From: an uncultured Lachnospiraceae bacterium
GTDB taxonomy: Bacteria; Bacillota; Clostridia; Lachnospirales; Lachnospiraceae
Length of the DNA stretch: 36,502 nucleotides
Reading direction: 5' to 3'
Assembly (NCBI GenBank): GCA_947630125.1
Contig: CANRGO010000016.1
Location: 1 to 36,502, forward strand
The notes beneath the pieces were generated by a model. That model saw nothing but the letters and a program-made list of their open reading frames with translations. It was not told the DNA's origin and did not search any database. Position 1 is the first letter of the stretch. Each line of letters starts with the position of its first letter. A program made the position numbers and the translations under genes. This document shows, piece by piece, positions 1-9,297 of the stretch.

Positions 1-1085
1 ATGGTGATATTGGGACAAGTACACTAGGATCTGTATCAAAAAGTAAATATTTTAATATGCCAAATATGAAAAAATTGGGGTTATTTAATATAGAAGGAAT
101 TGAGAATCTTGAAAAAGAGGAACATCCTATTGCAGTTTTTGCCAGAATGGAAGAAGCTTCTAAAGGGAAGGATACAACAATTGGACATTGGGAAATTGCA
201 GGTATTGTTAGTGAATATCCAATGCCAACCTATCCCAATGGATTTCCAGAAGAAGTTCTCAAAGAATTTACAGAGAAAACTGGTAGAAATGTGATTTGTA
301 ACAAACCATATTCTGGTACAGAAGTAATCAAAGATTTTGGTGATGAACATGTGAAAACAGGTGATTTAATTGTTTATACATCGGCAGATAGCGTATTTCA
401 AATTGCTGCACACGAGGATATTGTTCCAATTGAAACCTTGTATGATTATTGTAGAATTGCGAGAGAAATGTTACAAGGAAAACATGGAGTGGGGAGAGTC
501 ATAGCAAGACCTTTTATTGGAGAAAGCGGAAATTACTCCAGAACAAGTAAAAGGCATGATTATTCATTAATTCCTCCTAAGACTACCATGTTAGATCAAT
601 TGAAGGAACATGATTTCAGTGTCATTGCTGTTGGAAAGATACATGATATATTTGCAGGTAAAGGAATAACAGAGTATACCTATACACAGTCAAACGCAGA
701 AGGAATTGATAAAACTTTGGAATACATGGGTCGAGACTTTGAAGGACTTTGTTTTATTAATTTAGTTGATTTTGATATGCTGTTTGGACATCGTAATGAT
801 GTGGACGGTTATGCAAAAGCATTAGCTTATTTTGATGAGAAGTTGCCAAGCATTATGGAGTTACTAAGAGATGATGATATTTTAATGATAACCGCAGACC
901 ATGGGTGTGATCCAGGATTTGTTCAATCAACTGATCATTCAAGAGAATATACACCTTTTATTATGTATGGAAAGAATGTGAAAGCAAAAGATTTAAAAAC
1001 TAGAGAAACATTTGCAGACATTGCAGCAACTGTGGTAGACTATTTTGGTTTGGAACCACAAACAAGTGGAAACAGCATGTTATAA
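1..1085 (+). CDS. deoB: Phosphopentomutase, 5'-truncated by the window edge
   Basis: Interconverts ribose-1-phosphate or deoxyribose-1-phosphate with the 5-phosphates in nucleoside salvage; cytosolic, Mn-dependent alkaline-phosphatase superfamily. The reading frame is open from base 3, and the residues before the first ATG (position 57) already match the family (DIGTSTLGS, then KYFNMPNMKKLGL). The gene therefore begins upstream of the window and the ATG at 57 is internal. Visible motifs are KDTTIGHWE, which holds the threonine phosphorylated in the Bacillus enzyme, the metal-binding DFDMLFGHRNDV, and TADHGCDP followed by TDHSREYTPF near the C-terminus. Only roughly 30 N-terminal residues should be missing. 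prfC follows after 33 bases with no obvious terminator, so read-through is likely. Identification is firm. Confidence 0.95.
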   Translation, partial: GDIGTSTLGSVSKSKYFNMPNMKKLGLFNIEGIENLEKEEHPIAVFARMEEASKGKDTTIGHWEIAGIVSEYPMPTYPNGFPEEVLKEFTEKTGRNVICNKPYSGTEVIKDFGDEHVKTGDLIVYTSADSVFQIAAHEDIVPIETLYDYCRIAREMLQGKHGVGRVIARPFIGESGNYSRTSKRHDYSLIPPKTTMLDQLKEHDFSVIAVGKIHDIFAGKGITEYTYTQSNAEGIDKTLEYMGRDFEGLCFINLVDFDMLFGHRNDVDGYAKALAYFDEKLPSIMELLRDDDILMITADHGCDPGFVQSTDHSREYTPFIMYGKNVKAKDLKTRETFADIAATVVDYFGLEPQTSGNSML

Positions 1086-1118
1086 AAATATAAATAATTG
1101 TAAGTTTTGGAGGACGAA

Positions 1119-2714
1119 GTGAGTCAGTATACACAAGAAATAAATAAAAGAAGAACATTTGCCATCATATCTCATCCTGATGCAGGTAAAACCACATTAA
1201 CAGAGAAATTTTTGCTTTATGGAGGAGCTATCAATCTTGCAGGAAGTGTAAAGGGAAAAGCAACGGCAAGACATGCAGTTTCGGACTGGATGGAAATTGA
1301 AAAAGAAAGAGGTATTTCTGTAACCTCATCCGTCCTTCAATTTGAATATGATAATTATTGCATCAATATTTTAGATACTCCTGGACATCAAGACTTTTCT
1401 GAAGATACCTACAGAACTTTGATGGCGGCAGATTCAGCGGTAATGGTTATTGATGCATCGAAGGGTGTTGAAGCACAGACTAGAAAATTATTTAAAGTTT
1501 GCGTTATGAGAAATATTCCTATCTTTACGTTTATTAATAAAATGGATCGTGAGGCTAGAGATACTTTTGATTTATTAGATGAGATTGAAAAGGAATTGGG
1601 AATAGCAACCTGTCCTGTAAATTGGCCAATTGGTTCTGGTAAAGGATTTCAAGGTGTCTTTGATAGACAAAAAAGCTGTATCCATATGTTTTCAGATACC
1701 TTAAAAGGAACTAAGGAAGGTGCAACCAAAGAGGTATCAATAGAGGATGAACAGCAATTAGAAGCCATAATAGGAAAAGATGCCAAAGAACTTTTGCTTG
1801 GAGAAATTGAATTGTTAGATGGCGCAAGTGCAGAGTTTGATATAGATCAAATTCAGGGAGGAAAGCTTACCCCAGTTTTCTTTGGATCAGCATTGACCAA
1901 TTTTGGTGTGGAGTTATTTTTGAAGTATTTTTTAAAAATGACAAGTTCACCATTAGCAAGAACGGCTGATATCGGGGTGATTAATCCAACAGAAAAAGAT
2001 TTTTCTGCCTTTGTATTTAAAATCCAAGCGAATATGAATAAGGCACATCGAGATAGAGTGGCATTTATGAGAATTTGTTCTGGTAAATTTCAAGCAGGAA
2101 TGGAAGTAAAACATGTGCAAGGAGGAAGAACTATGCGTCTTTCTCAGCCACAGCAAATTATGGCAAGCGAAAGAAAGATGGTAGAAGAAGCGTATGCAGG
2201 AGATATCATAGGAGTATTTGATCCGGGAATTTTCTCCATCGGGGACACCTTATGTATGAGCAATGAAACCTTTAAATATGAGGGGATTCCTACTTTTGCA
2301 CCAGAGCATTTTGCAAGGGTAAGGCAAATTGATACCATGAAACGTAAACAGTTTATGAAAGGAATTACCCAGATCGCGCAAGAAGGTGCAATCCAAATTT
2401 TCCAGGAATATAATACTGGCATGGAAGAAATCATCGTTGGAGTGGTAGGCGTACTTCAGTTTGAGGTTTTAAAATATCGTTTAGAAAATGAATACAATGT
2501 GGAAATAAGAATGGAAAATCTACCTTATGAACATATTCGCTGGATTGATAATAAACATGAAGTTGATATAGCGAAATTAGTTGGAACCTCTGATATGAAG
2601 AGAATTAAGGATTTGAAAGACAATTCGCTACTCTTATTTATACATGCATGGAGTGTTGGGATGACACTTGAAAGAAATAAGGGCTTGATTCTTTCTGAAT
2701 TTGGGAAAAATTAA
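1119..2714 (+). CDS. prfC: Peptide chain release factor 3 (RF3)
   Basis: Translational GTPase that removes RF1/RF2 from the ribosome after termination. G-domain motifs: P-loop SHPDAGKTT (about residues 18-26), DTPGHQDF and NKMDR, followed by the RF3-type domains II and III. The product of 531 residues matches the usual size (about 530). Start choice: a TTG at 1107 is in frame, but the Shine-Dalgarno GGAGG lies at 1109-1113, so the TTG overlaps the ribosome-binding site. The GTG at 1119 has proper spacing and yields MSQYTQEINKRRTFA. Follows deoB closely. Nothing in the sequence suggests a defect. Confident in function and fairly confident in the start. Confidence 0.95.
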   Translation: MSQYTQEINKRRTFAIISHPDAGKTTLTEKFLLYGGAINLAGSVKGKATARHAVSDWMEIEKERGISVTSSVLQFEYDNYCINILDTPGHQDFSEDTYRTLMAADSAVMVIDASKGVEAQTRKLFKVCVMRNIPIFTFINKMDREARDTFDLLDEIEKELGIATCPVNWPIGSGKGFQGVFDRQKSCIHMFSDTLKGTKEGATKEVSIEDEQQLEAIIGKDAKELLLGEIELLDGASAEFDIDQIQGGKLTPVFFGSALTNFGVELFLKYFLKMTSSPLARTADIGVINPTEKDFSAFVFKIQANMNKAHRDRVAFMRICSGKFQAGMEVKHVQGGRTMRLSQPQQIMASERKMVEEAYAGDIIGVFDPGIFSIGDTLCMSNETFKYEGIPTFAPEHFARVRQIDTMKRKQFMKGITQIAQEGAIQIFQEYNTGMEEIIVGVVGVLQFEVLKYRLENEYNVEIRMENLPYEHIRWIDNKHEVDIAKLVGTSDMKRIKDLKDNSLLLFIHAWSVGMTLERNKGLILSEFGKN

Positions 2715-2766
2715 CATTGTTTTTTGAACGTTTTTCTTATGGTTGGAAAACATAAAGGAGAAGCAA

Positions 2767-4080
2767 ATGAAAAAAAATGTATTCAAATTGATTCTTTCCC
2801 TTTTTTTAATCGTAGAATTAGGATTTGCAATTGTTCTTTTGTACAATTATATGAACAATACGAATCAGGAGAGCAGCTTAGAAGAAGTAATGGTTGAAGA
2901 AACTTCTGTTTCAATCTTAGAGGAAGCGGTAGTCACAAATTCAACTGATAATAATAAGCAAGATCAAATTCTGGAAAAACAAATTGAAGTAGAAACAGAA
3001 GAGAAGACAGGAAATGAAACCATTGGCGTTGAGACATCTGAAGTTGCAGAATTACTTAAGCAATCGGAAGGAGCTTATGCTTTTGAAAATATGGAAAGTT
3101 CTCTTCAACCATTATATGGAGAAATTTATTATATTATTCAAAATCTTAAACAAGACATTCAGGTTAGTTCTCTAAGTAAAACGGATATTGAATATGCTTT
3201 TCAATGTGTTTTAATTGATCATCCTGAGATTTATTATGTCGACGGATATACGTATACTACTTATACCCAGGATGATATGATAGTTAAAATTCATTTTTCT
3301 GGGAATTATACCAAAACGGAGGAAGAGGTTGTATCGTTAAATCAACAACTAGAAACAGCCGTTATGAATTGCATTTCTGGAATACAAGTGGAAGCCGATG
3401 ATTATTTGAAAGTGAAATATTGTTATGAGTATTTAGCCAATCATACGGTTTATAATCTGGAATCTGCAGAAAATCAAAACCTTCTATCCGTCTTGTTGTA
3501 TGGAGAGTCTGTTTGTCAAGGGTATGCAAAGGCGATGCAATATTTGTTGACTCGTATGGGGGTATATGGAACTTTGGTTGTTGGGACAGTAGATGGCGGA
3601 ATTGGTCATGCATGGAACTTGGTACGAATGAATGGAAATTATTATTATGTTGACTCTACCTGGGGCGATGCATTTTATGTATTTGATCAAAATCAAACTC
3701 AGGAATTAGATTCAAATTTAATGACTATTAATTACGATTATCTGGGAGTTACAACAGAACAATTAAACAAAACTCATGTTATTGATAATCCAGTTCCCTT
3801 ACCAAGATGTGTTGCAACCGATGATAATTTTTATGTACGAGAAGGAGCTTTTTTTCAAAGTTATGATGCAAATCAGGTTGCTTTGCTGTTTCAAAAAACT
3901 TATGGATCTGGGCAAAAGCTTGTAACATTAAAATGTAGTGGACAATCTGTGTTTGATGAAATGTTTCAAGATTTAATCGTAAATCAGACAGTTTTTTCCT
4001 ATCTTTCTGAAAGCAGTACTTCGGTGGCGTACGCAGATAATCAGGAACAATTAAGTCTAACATTCTTTTTAAATCAGTAA
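2767..4080 (+). CDS. Membrane-anchored transglutaminase-like protein
   Basis: 437 residues from ATG 2767, preceded by AAAGGAG at 2754-2760; an in-frame TTG at 2743 has no such site. Residues about 1-30 form a hydrophobic signal anchor with N-terminal lysines. An acidic, Glu-rich linker of about 70 residues follows, then a globular part. The transglutaminase core is visible with an apparent Cys-His-Asp triad: Cys250 in GESVCQGYAKA, His281 in GIGHAWN, Asp296 in YYVDSTWGD. This fold is used by bacterial proteases, cross-linkers and cell-envelope proteins; the substrate here cannot be told. The C-terminal 100 or so residues are not recognised. It is probably displayed outside the membrane. It lies between prfC and a promoter at 4101, so it is probably transcribed with prfC or from an unseen promoter. 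Confidence 0.8.
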   Translation: MKKNVFKLILSLFLIVELGFAIVLLYNYMNNTNQESSLEEVMVEETSVSILEEAVVTNSTDNNKQDQILEKQIEVETEEKTGNETIGVETSEVAELLKQSEGAYAFENMESSLQPLYGEIYYIIQNLKQDIQVSSLSKTDIEYAFQCVLIDHPEIYYVDGYTYTTYTQDDMIVKIHFSGNYTKTEEEVVSLNQQLETAVMNCISGIQVEADDYLKVKYCYEYLANHTVYNLESAENQNLLSVLLYGESVCQGYAKAMQYLLTRMGVYGTLVVGTVDGGIGHAWNLVRMNGNYYYVDSTWGDAFYVFDQNQTQELDSNLMTINYDYLGVTTEQLNKTHVIDNPVPLPRCVATDDNFYVREGAFFQSYDANQVALLFQKTYGSGQKLVTLKCSGQSVFDEMFQDLIVNQTVFSYLSESSTSVAYADNQEQLSLTFFLNQ

Positions 4081-4100
4081 GCATGTATAGAAGAAAACGC

Positions 4101-4129
4101 TAGGCAAAAAAATAAAGTTTTGTTATAAT
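4101..4129 (+). promoter_or_regulatory. Sigma-A promoter for the Asp23-nusB-recN gene run
   Basis: TAGGCA (-35, 4 of 6 consensus bases) at 4101-4106, a 17-bp spacer, and TATAAT at 4124-4129. A TG one base upstream makes it an extended -10. It sits 32 bases before the coding region and between two genes that otherwise look unlinked. Confidence 0.75.
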
Positions 4130-4160
4130 GAAAAGGATAGAAACAAAGGAGGATTAACTT

Positions 4161-4547
4161 ATGGAAAAAGAAATGGATAAAAGCTCCTATGTACTTGCAA
4201 ATGATGAACGCTTTGGTGAAGTGAAAATAGCCAATGATGTTGTTGCCATGATTGCATCTTTAGCAGCTACAGAAGTGGAAGGTGTATCTGCCATGAGTGG
4301 AAATATAACCAACGAGTTAATGAGCAAAGTTGGAATGAAAAGCTTAACGAAGGGTGTGAAAGTTGAAGTTTTAGGAAGCAATGCCTTGGTTGACTTATCA
4401 GTAACCTTGGAATATGGCTACAACATACCACAGACCAGTCAAAAAGTTCAGGAAAAAGTTAAAATTGCAATTGAAAACATGACAGGCTTGGAAGTTTCCA
4501 GCGTTAATGTAAGAATTGCTGGTATTAATATGGTGAAAAATAAATAA
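4161..4547 (+). CDS. Asp23/Gls24 family envelope stress protein (YqhY-like)
   Basis: 128 residues with the Asp23 fold features: a GEVKIANDVVAMIASLAATEVEGV segment beginning near residue 18 (quoted in part: GEVKIANDVVAM), a variable middle, and a conserved C-terminal VNVRIAGI. Bacillus relatives (YqhY) lie next to nusB and affect fatty-acid synthesis control; staphylococcal Asp23 is membrane-associated through AmaP and linked to cell-wall stress. No membrane segment is present, so any envelope association needs a partner. AGGAGG at 4147-4152 precedes ATG 4161. First gene of the 4101 transcript, upstream of nusB as in other Firmicutes. Precise role unknown. Confidence 0.88.
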   Translation: MEKEMDKSSYVLANDERFGEVKIANDVVAMIASLAATEVEGVSAMSGNITNELMSKVGMKSLTKGVKVEVLGSNALVDLSVTLEYGYNIPQTSQKVQEKVKIAIENMTGLEVSSVNVRIAGINMVKNK

Positions 4548-4652
4548 AAATCCCAGTGCGGTAACATTCAGGTGCCTTTCTTAAAAGTTCACGCCATAAA
4601 TAACAGGCAGAATTTTATGGTTAGGCATTTTGAATATATAGAGGAAAATGAA

Positions 4653-5054
4653 ATGACAAGAAGAGAATTAAGAGAACATATTTTTAAATTATTATTTCGT
4701 GTAGAATTTAATACATTGGAAGAAATGCCTATGCAATGCCGTTATTTTTTTGAAAATGATGAAAATCAAGTCAAAGTTTCTGATGAAGAATACATTCAGG
4801 ATAAATATGAAAAAATAATGGATAAATTATTGGCGATTGACGCTCTGATTGATGAGAAGGCTGAAGGATGGAAGACGATACGTATGGGAAAAGTTGATCT
4901 TACAATCTTGAGACTTGCAGTATATGAAATTCTCTATGATGATCAGGTACCAACGGGTGTAGCAATCAATGAGGCAGTGGAACTGGCGAAAGCATTTGGT
5001 CAGGAAGAATCACCTGGCTTTATCAATGGAGTGCTTGCAAAATTTGCAAACTAA
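4653..5054 (+). CDS. nusB: Transcription antitermination protein NusB
   Basis: Small all-helical RNA-binding protein that, with NusE (ribosomal protein S10), binds boxA RNA and supports rRNA antitermination. Family features: TRRELREHIFKLLF at the N-terminus, LTILRLAVYEILY in the middle, and VPTGVAINEAVELAKAFG and FINGVLAKF at the C-terminus. Start: an in-frame GTG at 4572 would add 27 unrelated residues. ATG 4653 with AGAGGA at 4639-4644 gives 133 residues, the usual size. The 105-base gap after the Asp23 gene contains no clear terminator. Confidence 0.94.
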   Translation: MTRRELREHIFKLLFRVEFNTLEEMPMQCRYFFENDENQVKVSDEEYIQDKYEKIMDKLLAIDALIDEKAEGWKTIRMGKVDLTILRLAVYEILYDDQVPTGVAINEAVELAKAFGQEESPGFINGVLAKFAN

Positions 5055-5065
5055 ATGAGGCTTAC

Positions 5066-6301
5066 ATGAAAAATATTTATTCGGTTTATCAAGTGAACCA
5101 GTATATTAAAAAAATGTTTCTTGAAGACTATCTTCTTCATGCTGTCTGGATTAAGGGTGAAGTTAGTAATTTGAAATATCATAGCTCGGGGCATGTATAC
5201 TTTACTTTGAAAGACCAAAGCAGTGCGATTAGTTGCGTGATGTTTCAAACATATAGTCAAAAATTAAATTTCCGTATGAAGGATGGTCAACAGGTGGTCG
5301 TTCAAGGAAGTGTTGAAGTATATGAACGTGATGGAAAATACCAGATTTATGTAAAAGAAATCATACCAGAGGGTGCCGGAGCTCTCTATGAAAAGTTAGA
5401 ACAGATAAAAAAAGAACTAAAAGAAAGAGGAATGTTTGATTCGGTATACAAAAGTAAAATTCCTACTTATATTAAAACATTAGGTGTTGTGACAGCAGAA
5501 ACTGGTGCAGCGGTTAGAGATATTATTGAAGTTTCAAAGAAAAGAAATCCGTATATCAGAATTCTTGTTTACCCTGCCATTGTACAAGGTGATCAGGCGG
5601 CACAAAGTATTGCAAACGGAATACGGGCATTGGAAAATACGGATGCAGAGGTAATTATTGTAGGCCGAGGTGGAGGTTCTCTAGAGGATTTATGGGCCTT
5701 TAACGAAGAACTGGTAGCCCAGGCTATTTTTGATTGTAAAACACCAATTATATCTGCAGTTGGACATGAAACAGATACAACAATTGCAGACTTCGTTGCA
5801 GATTTACGTGCAGCAACACCATCGCAAGCAGCAGAACTTGCTGTCTCAGATATTCAGCAAATTTTTAGGCAAATGAGGCAGTATGAAGACACCTTAAAAC
5901 GTGATATGAAATTTAAATTACAACGAAATAAGGAAAAAGCGCTGAATATGAAACGCTCCTTATCCATTTTAAGCCCATCTAATCAAATCAAAGAGAAGAG
6001 AACTTTTTGTTTGCGTCTGGAAGAAGGCTTGGAGCAGGCAGAATTAAATTTAATTAGAAAAAAACGTCATACATTTCAACTTTATCTTGAGAAAATGAAA
6101 GGCTTATCACCACTTGAGAAATTAAGCCAAGGGTTCAGTTATAGTTGCAAACTAGATGGAACCAGTGTTCATCAAATAGATACCGTACAAGTTGGAGAAA
6201 TGATTAAAATACAGGTACAAGATGGCGATATATGTGCAGAAGTAAAAGAACTGATACCAGATAATCGATTACAACTATGGAGAGGACAAATTGGAAGCTA
6301 A
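5066..6301 (+). CDS. xseA: Exodeoxyribonuclease VII large subunit
   Basis: Catalytic subunit of exonuclease VII, which degrades single-stranded DNA in both directions and acts in mismatch repair and damage processing. 411 residues. The N-terminal OB-fold contains VSNLKYHSSGHVYFTLKD. The catalytic domain contains GVVTAETGAAVRDI, GRGGGSLEDLWAFN and AVGHETDTTIADFVADLRA. A long charged coiled-coil stretch follows and the C-terminus has SPLEKLSQGFSY. The start is 11 bases after the nusB stop, with a weak site (TGAGG, 5056-5060). The end overlaps xseB by 11 bases, typical of translational coupling for the two subunits. Confidence 0.95.
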   Translation: MKNIYSVYQVNQYIKKMFLEDYLLHAVWIKGEVSNLKYHSSGHVYFTLKDQSSAISCVMFQTYSQKLNFRMKDGQQVVVQGSVEVYERDGKYQIYVKEIIPEGAGALYEKLEQIKKELKERGMFDSVYKSKIPTYIKTLGVVTAETGAAVRDIIEVSKKRNPYIRILVYPAIVQGDQAAQSIANGIRALENTDAEVIIVGRGGGSLEDLWAFNEELVAQAIFDCKTPIISAVGHETDTTIADFVADLRAATPSQAAELAVSDIQQIFRQMRQYEDTLKRDMKFKLQRNKEKALNMKRSLSILSPSNQIKEKRTFCLRLEEGLEQAELNLIRKKRHTFQLYLEKMKGLSPLEKLSQGFSYSCKLDGTSVHQIDTVQVGEMIKIQVQDGDICAEVKELIPDNRLQLWRGQIGS

Positions 6302-6503
6302 AGTAGATATAAAATTAGAAGATGCGTTTTTAAACCTAGAAGAAATTATTAAGAAACTTGAAGCTAGTAGTATAAGCCTGGAAGAGTCTTTTCAGCTGTA
6401 CAAAGAGGGGATGAATTTGTTGGAACTTTGTAATAAGCAAATTGATCAAGTTGAAAAAGATGTCTTAAAACTGAATGAACGTGGTGAGTTGCATGAATTT
6501 TAA
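6291..6503 (+). CDS. xseB: Exodeoxyribonuclease VII small subunit
   Basis: 70 residues, helical. Several copies wrap the XseA coiled coil to form the active complex. The family signature is seen: LEDAFLNLEEIIKKLE, then SLEESFQLYKEGMNL. The start codon is TTG at 6291, overlapping the end of xseA and preceded by GGAGAGG at 6279-6285; no ATG or GTG is available near the N-terminus. The rare start may hold synthesis in step with XseA. ispA overlaps its 3' end by 11 bases. Confidence 0.92.
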   Translation: MEAKVDIKLEDAFLNLEEIIKKLEASSISLEESFQLYKEGMNLLELCNKQIDQVEKDVLKLNERGELHEF

Positions 6504-7383
6504 AGAAGAATTAGAGTTAAGAATCAAAGAAACAGAACAAATTGTACTTCAGTTTATTCCTGAGGAAGTAGGATATCAAAAAACAGTTATTGAAGCGATG
6601 AATTACAGCCTAAAAGCAGGTGGTAAACGAATCAGACCTCTTTTTATGCAACTTGTGTATCAGTTGTTTGGAGCGACAGATAATGAAATACAACCGTTTA
6701 TGGCTGCTATTGAAATGATTCATACATACTCCCTTGTCCACGATGATTTACCATCTATGGATAATGATGACTATAGAAGAGGGAAGAAGACAACTCATAA
6801 AGTTTATGGAGAAGGAATGGCAATTCTGGCTGGTGATGCATTATTAAATTATGCATTTGAGACAGCTTTGAAAAGCTTCGATAATGGAATTTGTTTTGAA
6901 AGAAAAGCCAAAGCATTACAGATTCTTGCAAGAAAAGCTGGTATTTTTGGCATGATAGGCGGACAGACTGCAGATATAGAAGCTGAAAATGTGGAACAGA
7001 TACCGATAGAACAATTAAATTTTATACATGAAAATAAAACAGCTGCATTATTACAGGCTGCGGTTATGATTGGAGCAATTATGGCTGGAGCTACAGATTT
7101 ACAGATTAGTTTATTGGAAGACATTGGATTTCATATTGGGTTAGCATTTCAGATTCAGGATGATATACTGGATGTAACCAGCAGTCTTGAACAATTGGGG
7201 AAAGCAACTGGAAGTGATGAAAAGAACAAAAAAACTACCTATGTCACGATTTATGGAATACTTCAGTCAAAAGAAGAAGTGTCCAGGCATATAACAGAAG
7301 CAAATCAAAAAATTCTAACATTACCTGGAGATAAGGAATTTTTACTGGATTTAGTAAATAGTCTTATTTACCGTGAAAAATAG
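6493..7383 (+). CDS. ispA: Farnesyl/geranyl diphosphate synthase (polyprenyl synthetase)
   Basis: Condenses isopentenyl diphosphate with allylic diphosphates to make the C15 (possibly C20) precursor of undecaprenol and quinones. 296 residues. The first aspartate-rich motif is DDLPSMDND (from residue 84), with RRGKKTTHKVYGEG after it; the second is QIQDDILD near residue 223. Upstream are GGKRIRP and, later, GMIGGQTADIEAE. Start: ATG 6475 is in frame, but ATG 6493 (MNFKEELELRI) fits the family better and has a GGTGAG site at 6483-6488. Product chain length cannot be settled by eye. Followed by dxs, the first MEP-pathway enzyme. Confidence 0.93.
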   Translation: MNFKEELELRIKETEQIVLQFIPEEVGYQKTVIEAMNYSLKAGGKRIRPLFMQLVYQLFGATDNEIQPFMAAIEMIHTYSLVHDDLPSMDNDDYRRGKKTTHKVYGEGMAILAGDALLNYAFETALKSFDNGICFERKAKALQILARKAGIFGMIGGQTADIEAENVEQIPIEQLNFIHENKTAALLQAAVMIGAIMAGATDLQISLLEDIGFHIGLAFQIQDDILDVTSSLEQLGKATGSDEKNKKTTYVTIYGILQSKEEVSRHITEANQKILTLPGDKEFLLDLVNSLIYREK

Positions 7384-7403
7384 TAGCTGGAAGAAGGCGA
7401 AAT

Positions 7404-9272
7404 ATGTATTTGGATAAAATAGAGCAGCCAAACGATATACAAAAAATAGATCGATTGGCTTATGGGCAATTAGCTCAGGAAATTAGAAATTTTCTAATTG
7501 AAAAAATTAGTGTTACTGGTGGTCACCTTGGATCGAATCTTGGAGCAGTTGAGTTAACTATGGCACTCCATTTAAGTTTGGATTTACCTCAGGATAAAAT
7601 AATCTGGGATGTTGGGCATCAGTCCTATACGCATAAAATATTAACAGGAAGAAAAGAAGGCTTTGACAATCTGAGACGTTTCGGAGGTATGAGTGGCTTT
7701 CCAAAAAGAAAAGAAAGCCCTTGTGACTCTTTTGATACAGGACATAGTTCCACTTCGGTTTCGGCTGGACTTGGACTTGTGAAAGCAAGAGATATACAAA
7801 AACAAAATCATACCATAGTATCGGTTCTTGGAGATGGGTCTCTGACTGGTGGAATGGCATATGAGGCTTTAAATAATGCCTCTAGACTGGATACTAATTT
7901 TATTATCGTTTTAAACGATAATAATATGTCTATCTCGGAGAATGTAGGTGGTGTATCCAAGTATTTAAATCAAATCAGAACGGCAGATACCTATCTTGGC
8001 CTTAAAGAAAATATCTATAATACATTAAAAGGAATGCCAAAATATGGTGATTCCATGGTAGACGGTATCCGAAAAGCAAAAAGTAGTTTCAAACAATTGG
8101 TGATACCTGGAATGTTTTTTGAAGATATGGGAATTACCTATCTTGGACCAGTGGATGGACATAACATGGACGCCATGTTAAAAGTCTTTCAAGAAGCTAA
8201 AAGAATGAAACATGCAGTTTTAGTTCATGTACTTACACAAAAAGGAAAAGGATATACTCCTGCAGAAAAGCATCCGGCAAGGTTTCATGGAGCTGAACCT
8301 TTTATGATAGAAAATGGAGTACCAAAAAAAAGAAAAACAAATCCTACTTATACCGATATATTTTCAACAGTTATGACAAAACTAGGGGCTAGAGATGAAC
8401 GTATCGTTGCGATAACTGCAGCAATGCCGGATGGTACAGGGTTGAAACGTTTTAAAAATCTGTATCCAGATCGTTTTTTTGATGTTGGAATAGCAGAAGA
8501 ACATGCGGTCACATTTGCAGCAGGACTTGCGGCAGGGGGCTTAAAACCTGTGGTTGCGATCTACTCTTCTTTCTTGCAACGAGCATATGATCAGATTCTT
8601 CACGATGTTGCAATTCAGAATTTACCAGTAATTTTTGCTGTTGATCGAGCAGGAATCGTTGGAAGTGATGGAGAAACACATCAAGGGTTGTTTGATTTAT
8701 CCTTTTTATCTTCCATACCGAACTTAACGATTATGGCACCGAAAAATAAATGGGAATTATCAGACATGCTGAAATTCTCGATTGCATATCATGGTCCGAT
8801 AGCAATTCGCTATCCTAGGGGAGAAGCATATTGTGGGTTGGAAGACTGTCGAAAAGAAGTGGTTTATGGAAAGTCTGAAGTCTTATTCCGTGAAAAGACG
8901 ATAGTACTTTTGGCAGTTGGAAGCATGGTGAAAACAGCGGTTGAAGTGAGAACGCGGTTAAAAGAACTTGGATTTTCCTGTTCTATTATCAATAGTCGTT
9001 TTGTGAAGCCGATCGATGAAGAAGTGATTAGTGAGTTTGCATTGGATCATACTCTTTTTGTAACAATGGAAGAAAATGTCCTAAGTGGGGGATATGGGGA
9101 AAAGGTTTTGCGGTATTTGAATCAGACAACTTTTGATTGTAAACTGTTATCGATTGCCATTCCAGATGAATATGTGGAGCATGGTAACCCAGAATTATTA
9201 AAAAAAGAAATTGGTATCGATGCGAATGGAATAACAGAACGTATTTTAAAAATCTTAAATCACGAAAAATAA
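7404..9272 (+). CDS. dxs: 1-deoxy-D-xylulose-5-phosphate synthase
   Basis: Thiamine-diphosphate enzyme that joins pyruvate and glyceraldehyde-3-phosphate, the first step of the MEP isoprenoid route. 622 residues, the normal length. Motifs: GGHLGSNLGAVELT near residue 39, the thiamine-binding GDGSLTGGMAYEALN (143 onward) to NDNNMSIS (171-178), the catalytic-glutamate region GIAEEHAVTFAAG near 362-374, and DRAGIVGSDGETHQG. ATG 7404 is preceded by GAAGG at 7393-7397. It sits between ispA and tlyA as in many Firmicutes. Intact. Confidence 0.96.
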   Translation: MYLDKIEQPNDIQKIDRLAYGQLAQEIRNFLIEKISVTGGHLGSNLGAVELTMALHLSLDLPQDKIIWDVGHQSYTHKILTGRKEGFDNLRRFGGMSGFPKRKESPCDSFDTGHSSTSVSAGLGLVKARDIQKQNHTIVSVLGDGSLTGGMAYEALNNASRLDTNFIIVLNDNNMSISENVGGVSKYLNQIRTADTYLGLKENIYNTLKGMPKYGDSMVDGIRKAKSSFKQLVIPGMFFEDMGITYLGPVDGHNMDAMLKVFQEAKRMKHAVLVHVLTQKGKGYTPAEKHPARFHGAEPFMIENGVPKKRKTNPTYTDIFSTVMTKLGARDERIVAITAAMPDGTGLKRFKNLYPDRFFDVGIAEEHAVTFAAGLAAGGLKPVVAIYSSFLQRAYDQILHDVAIQNLPVIFAVDRAGIVGSDGETHQGLFDLSFLSSIPNLTIMAPKNKWELSDMLKFSIAYHGPIAIRYPRGEAYCGLEDCRKEVVYGKSEVLFREKTIVLLAVGSMVKTAVEVRTRLKELGFSCSIINSRFVKPIDEEVISEFALDHTLFVTMEENVLSGGYGEKVLRYLNQTTFDCKLLSIAIPDEYVEHGNPELLKKEIGIDANGITERILKILNHEK

Positions 9273-9297
9273 AGTTAACAAATAGAATAGAGGTTAT

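Noticed and set aside
57-59. ATG at 57 as the start of the first gene
   Set aside because: The frame is open to the left edge and the residues before it match phosphopentomutase, so it is an internal methionine.
1107-1109. TTG start for prfC
   Set aside because: It overlaps the GGAGG ribosome-binding site; GTG 1119 is correctly spaced.
4572-4652. N-terminal extension of nusB
   Set aside because: No ribosome-binding site at GTG 4572 and no resemblance to NusB; ATG 4653 gives the family length.
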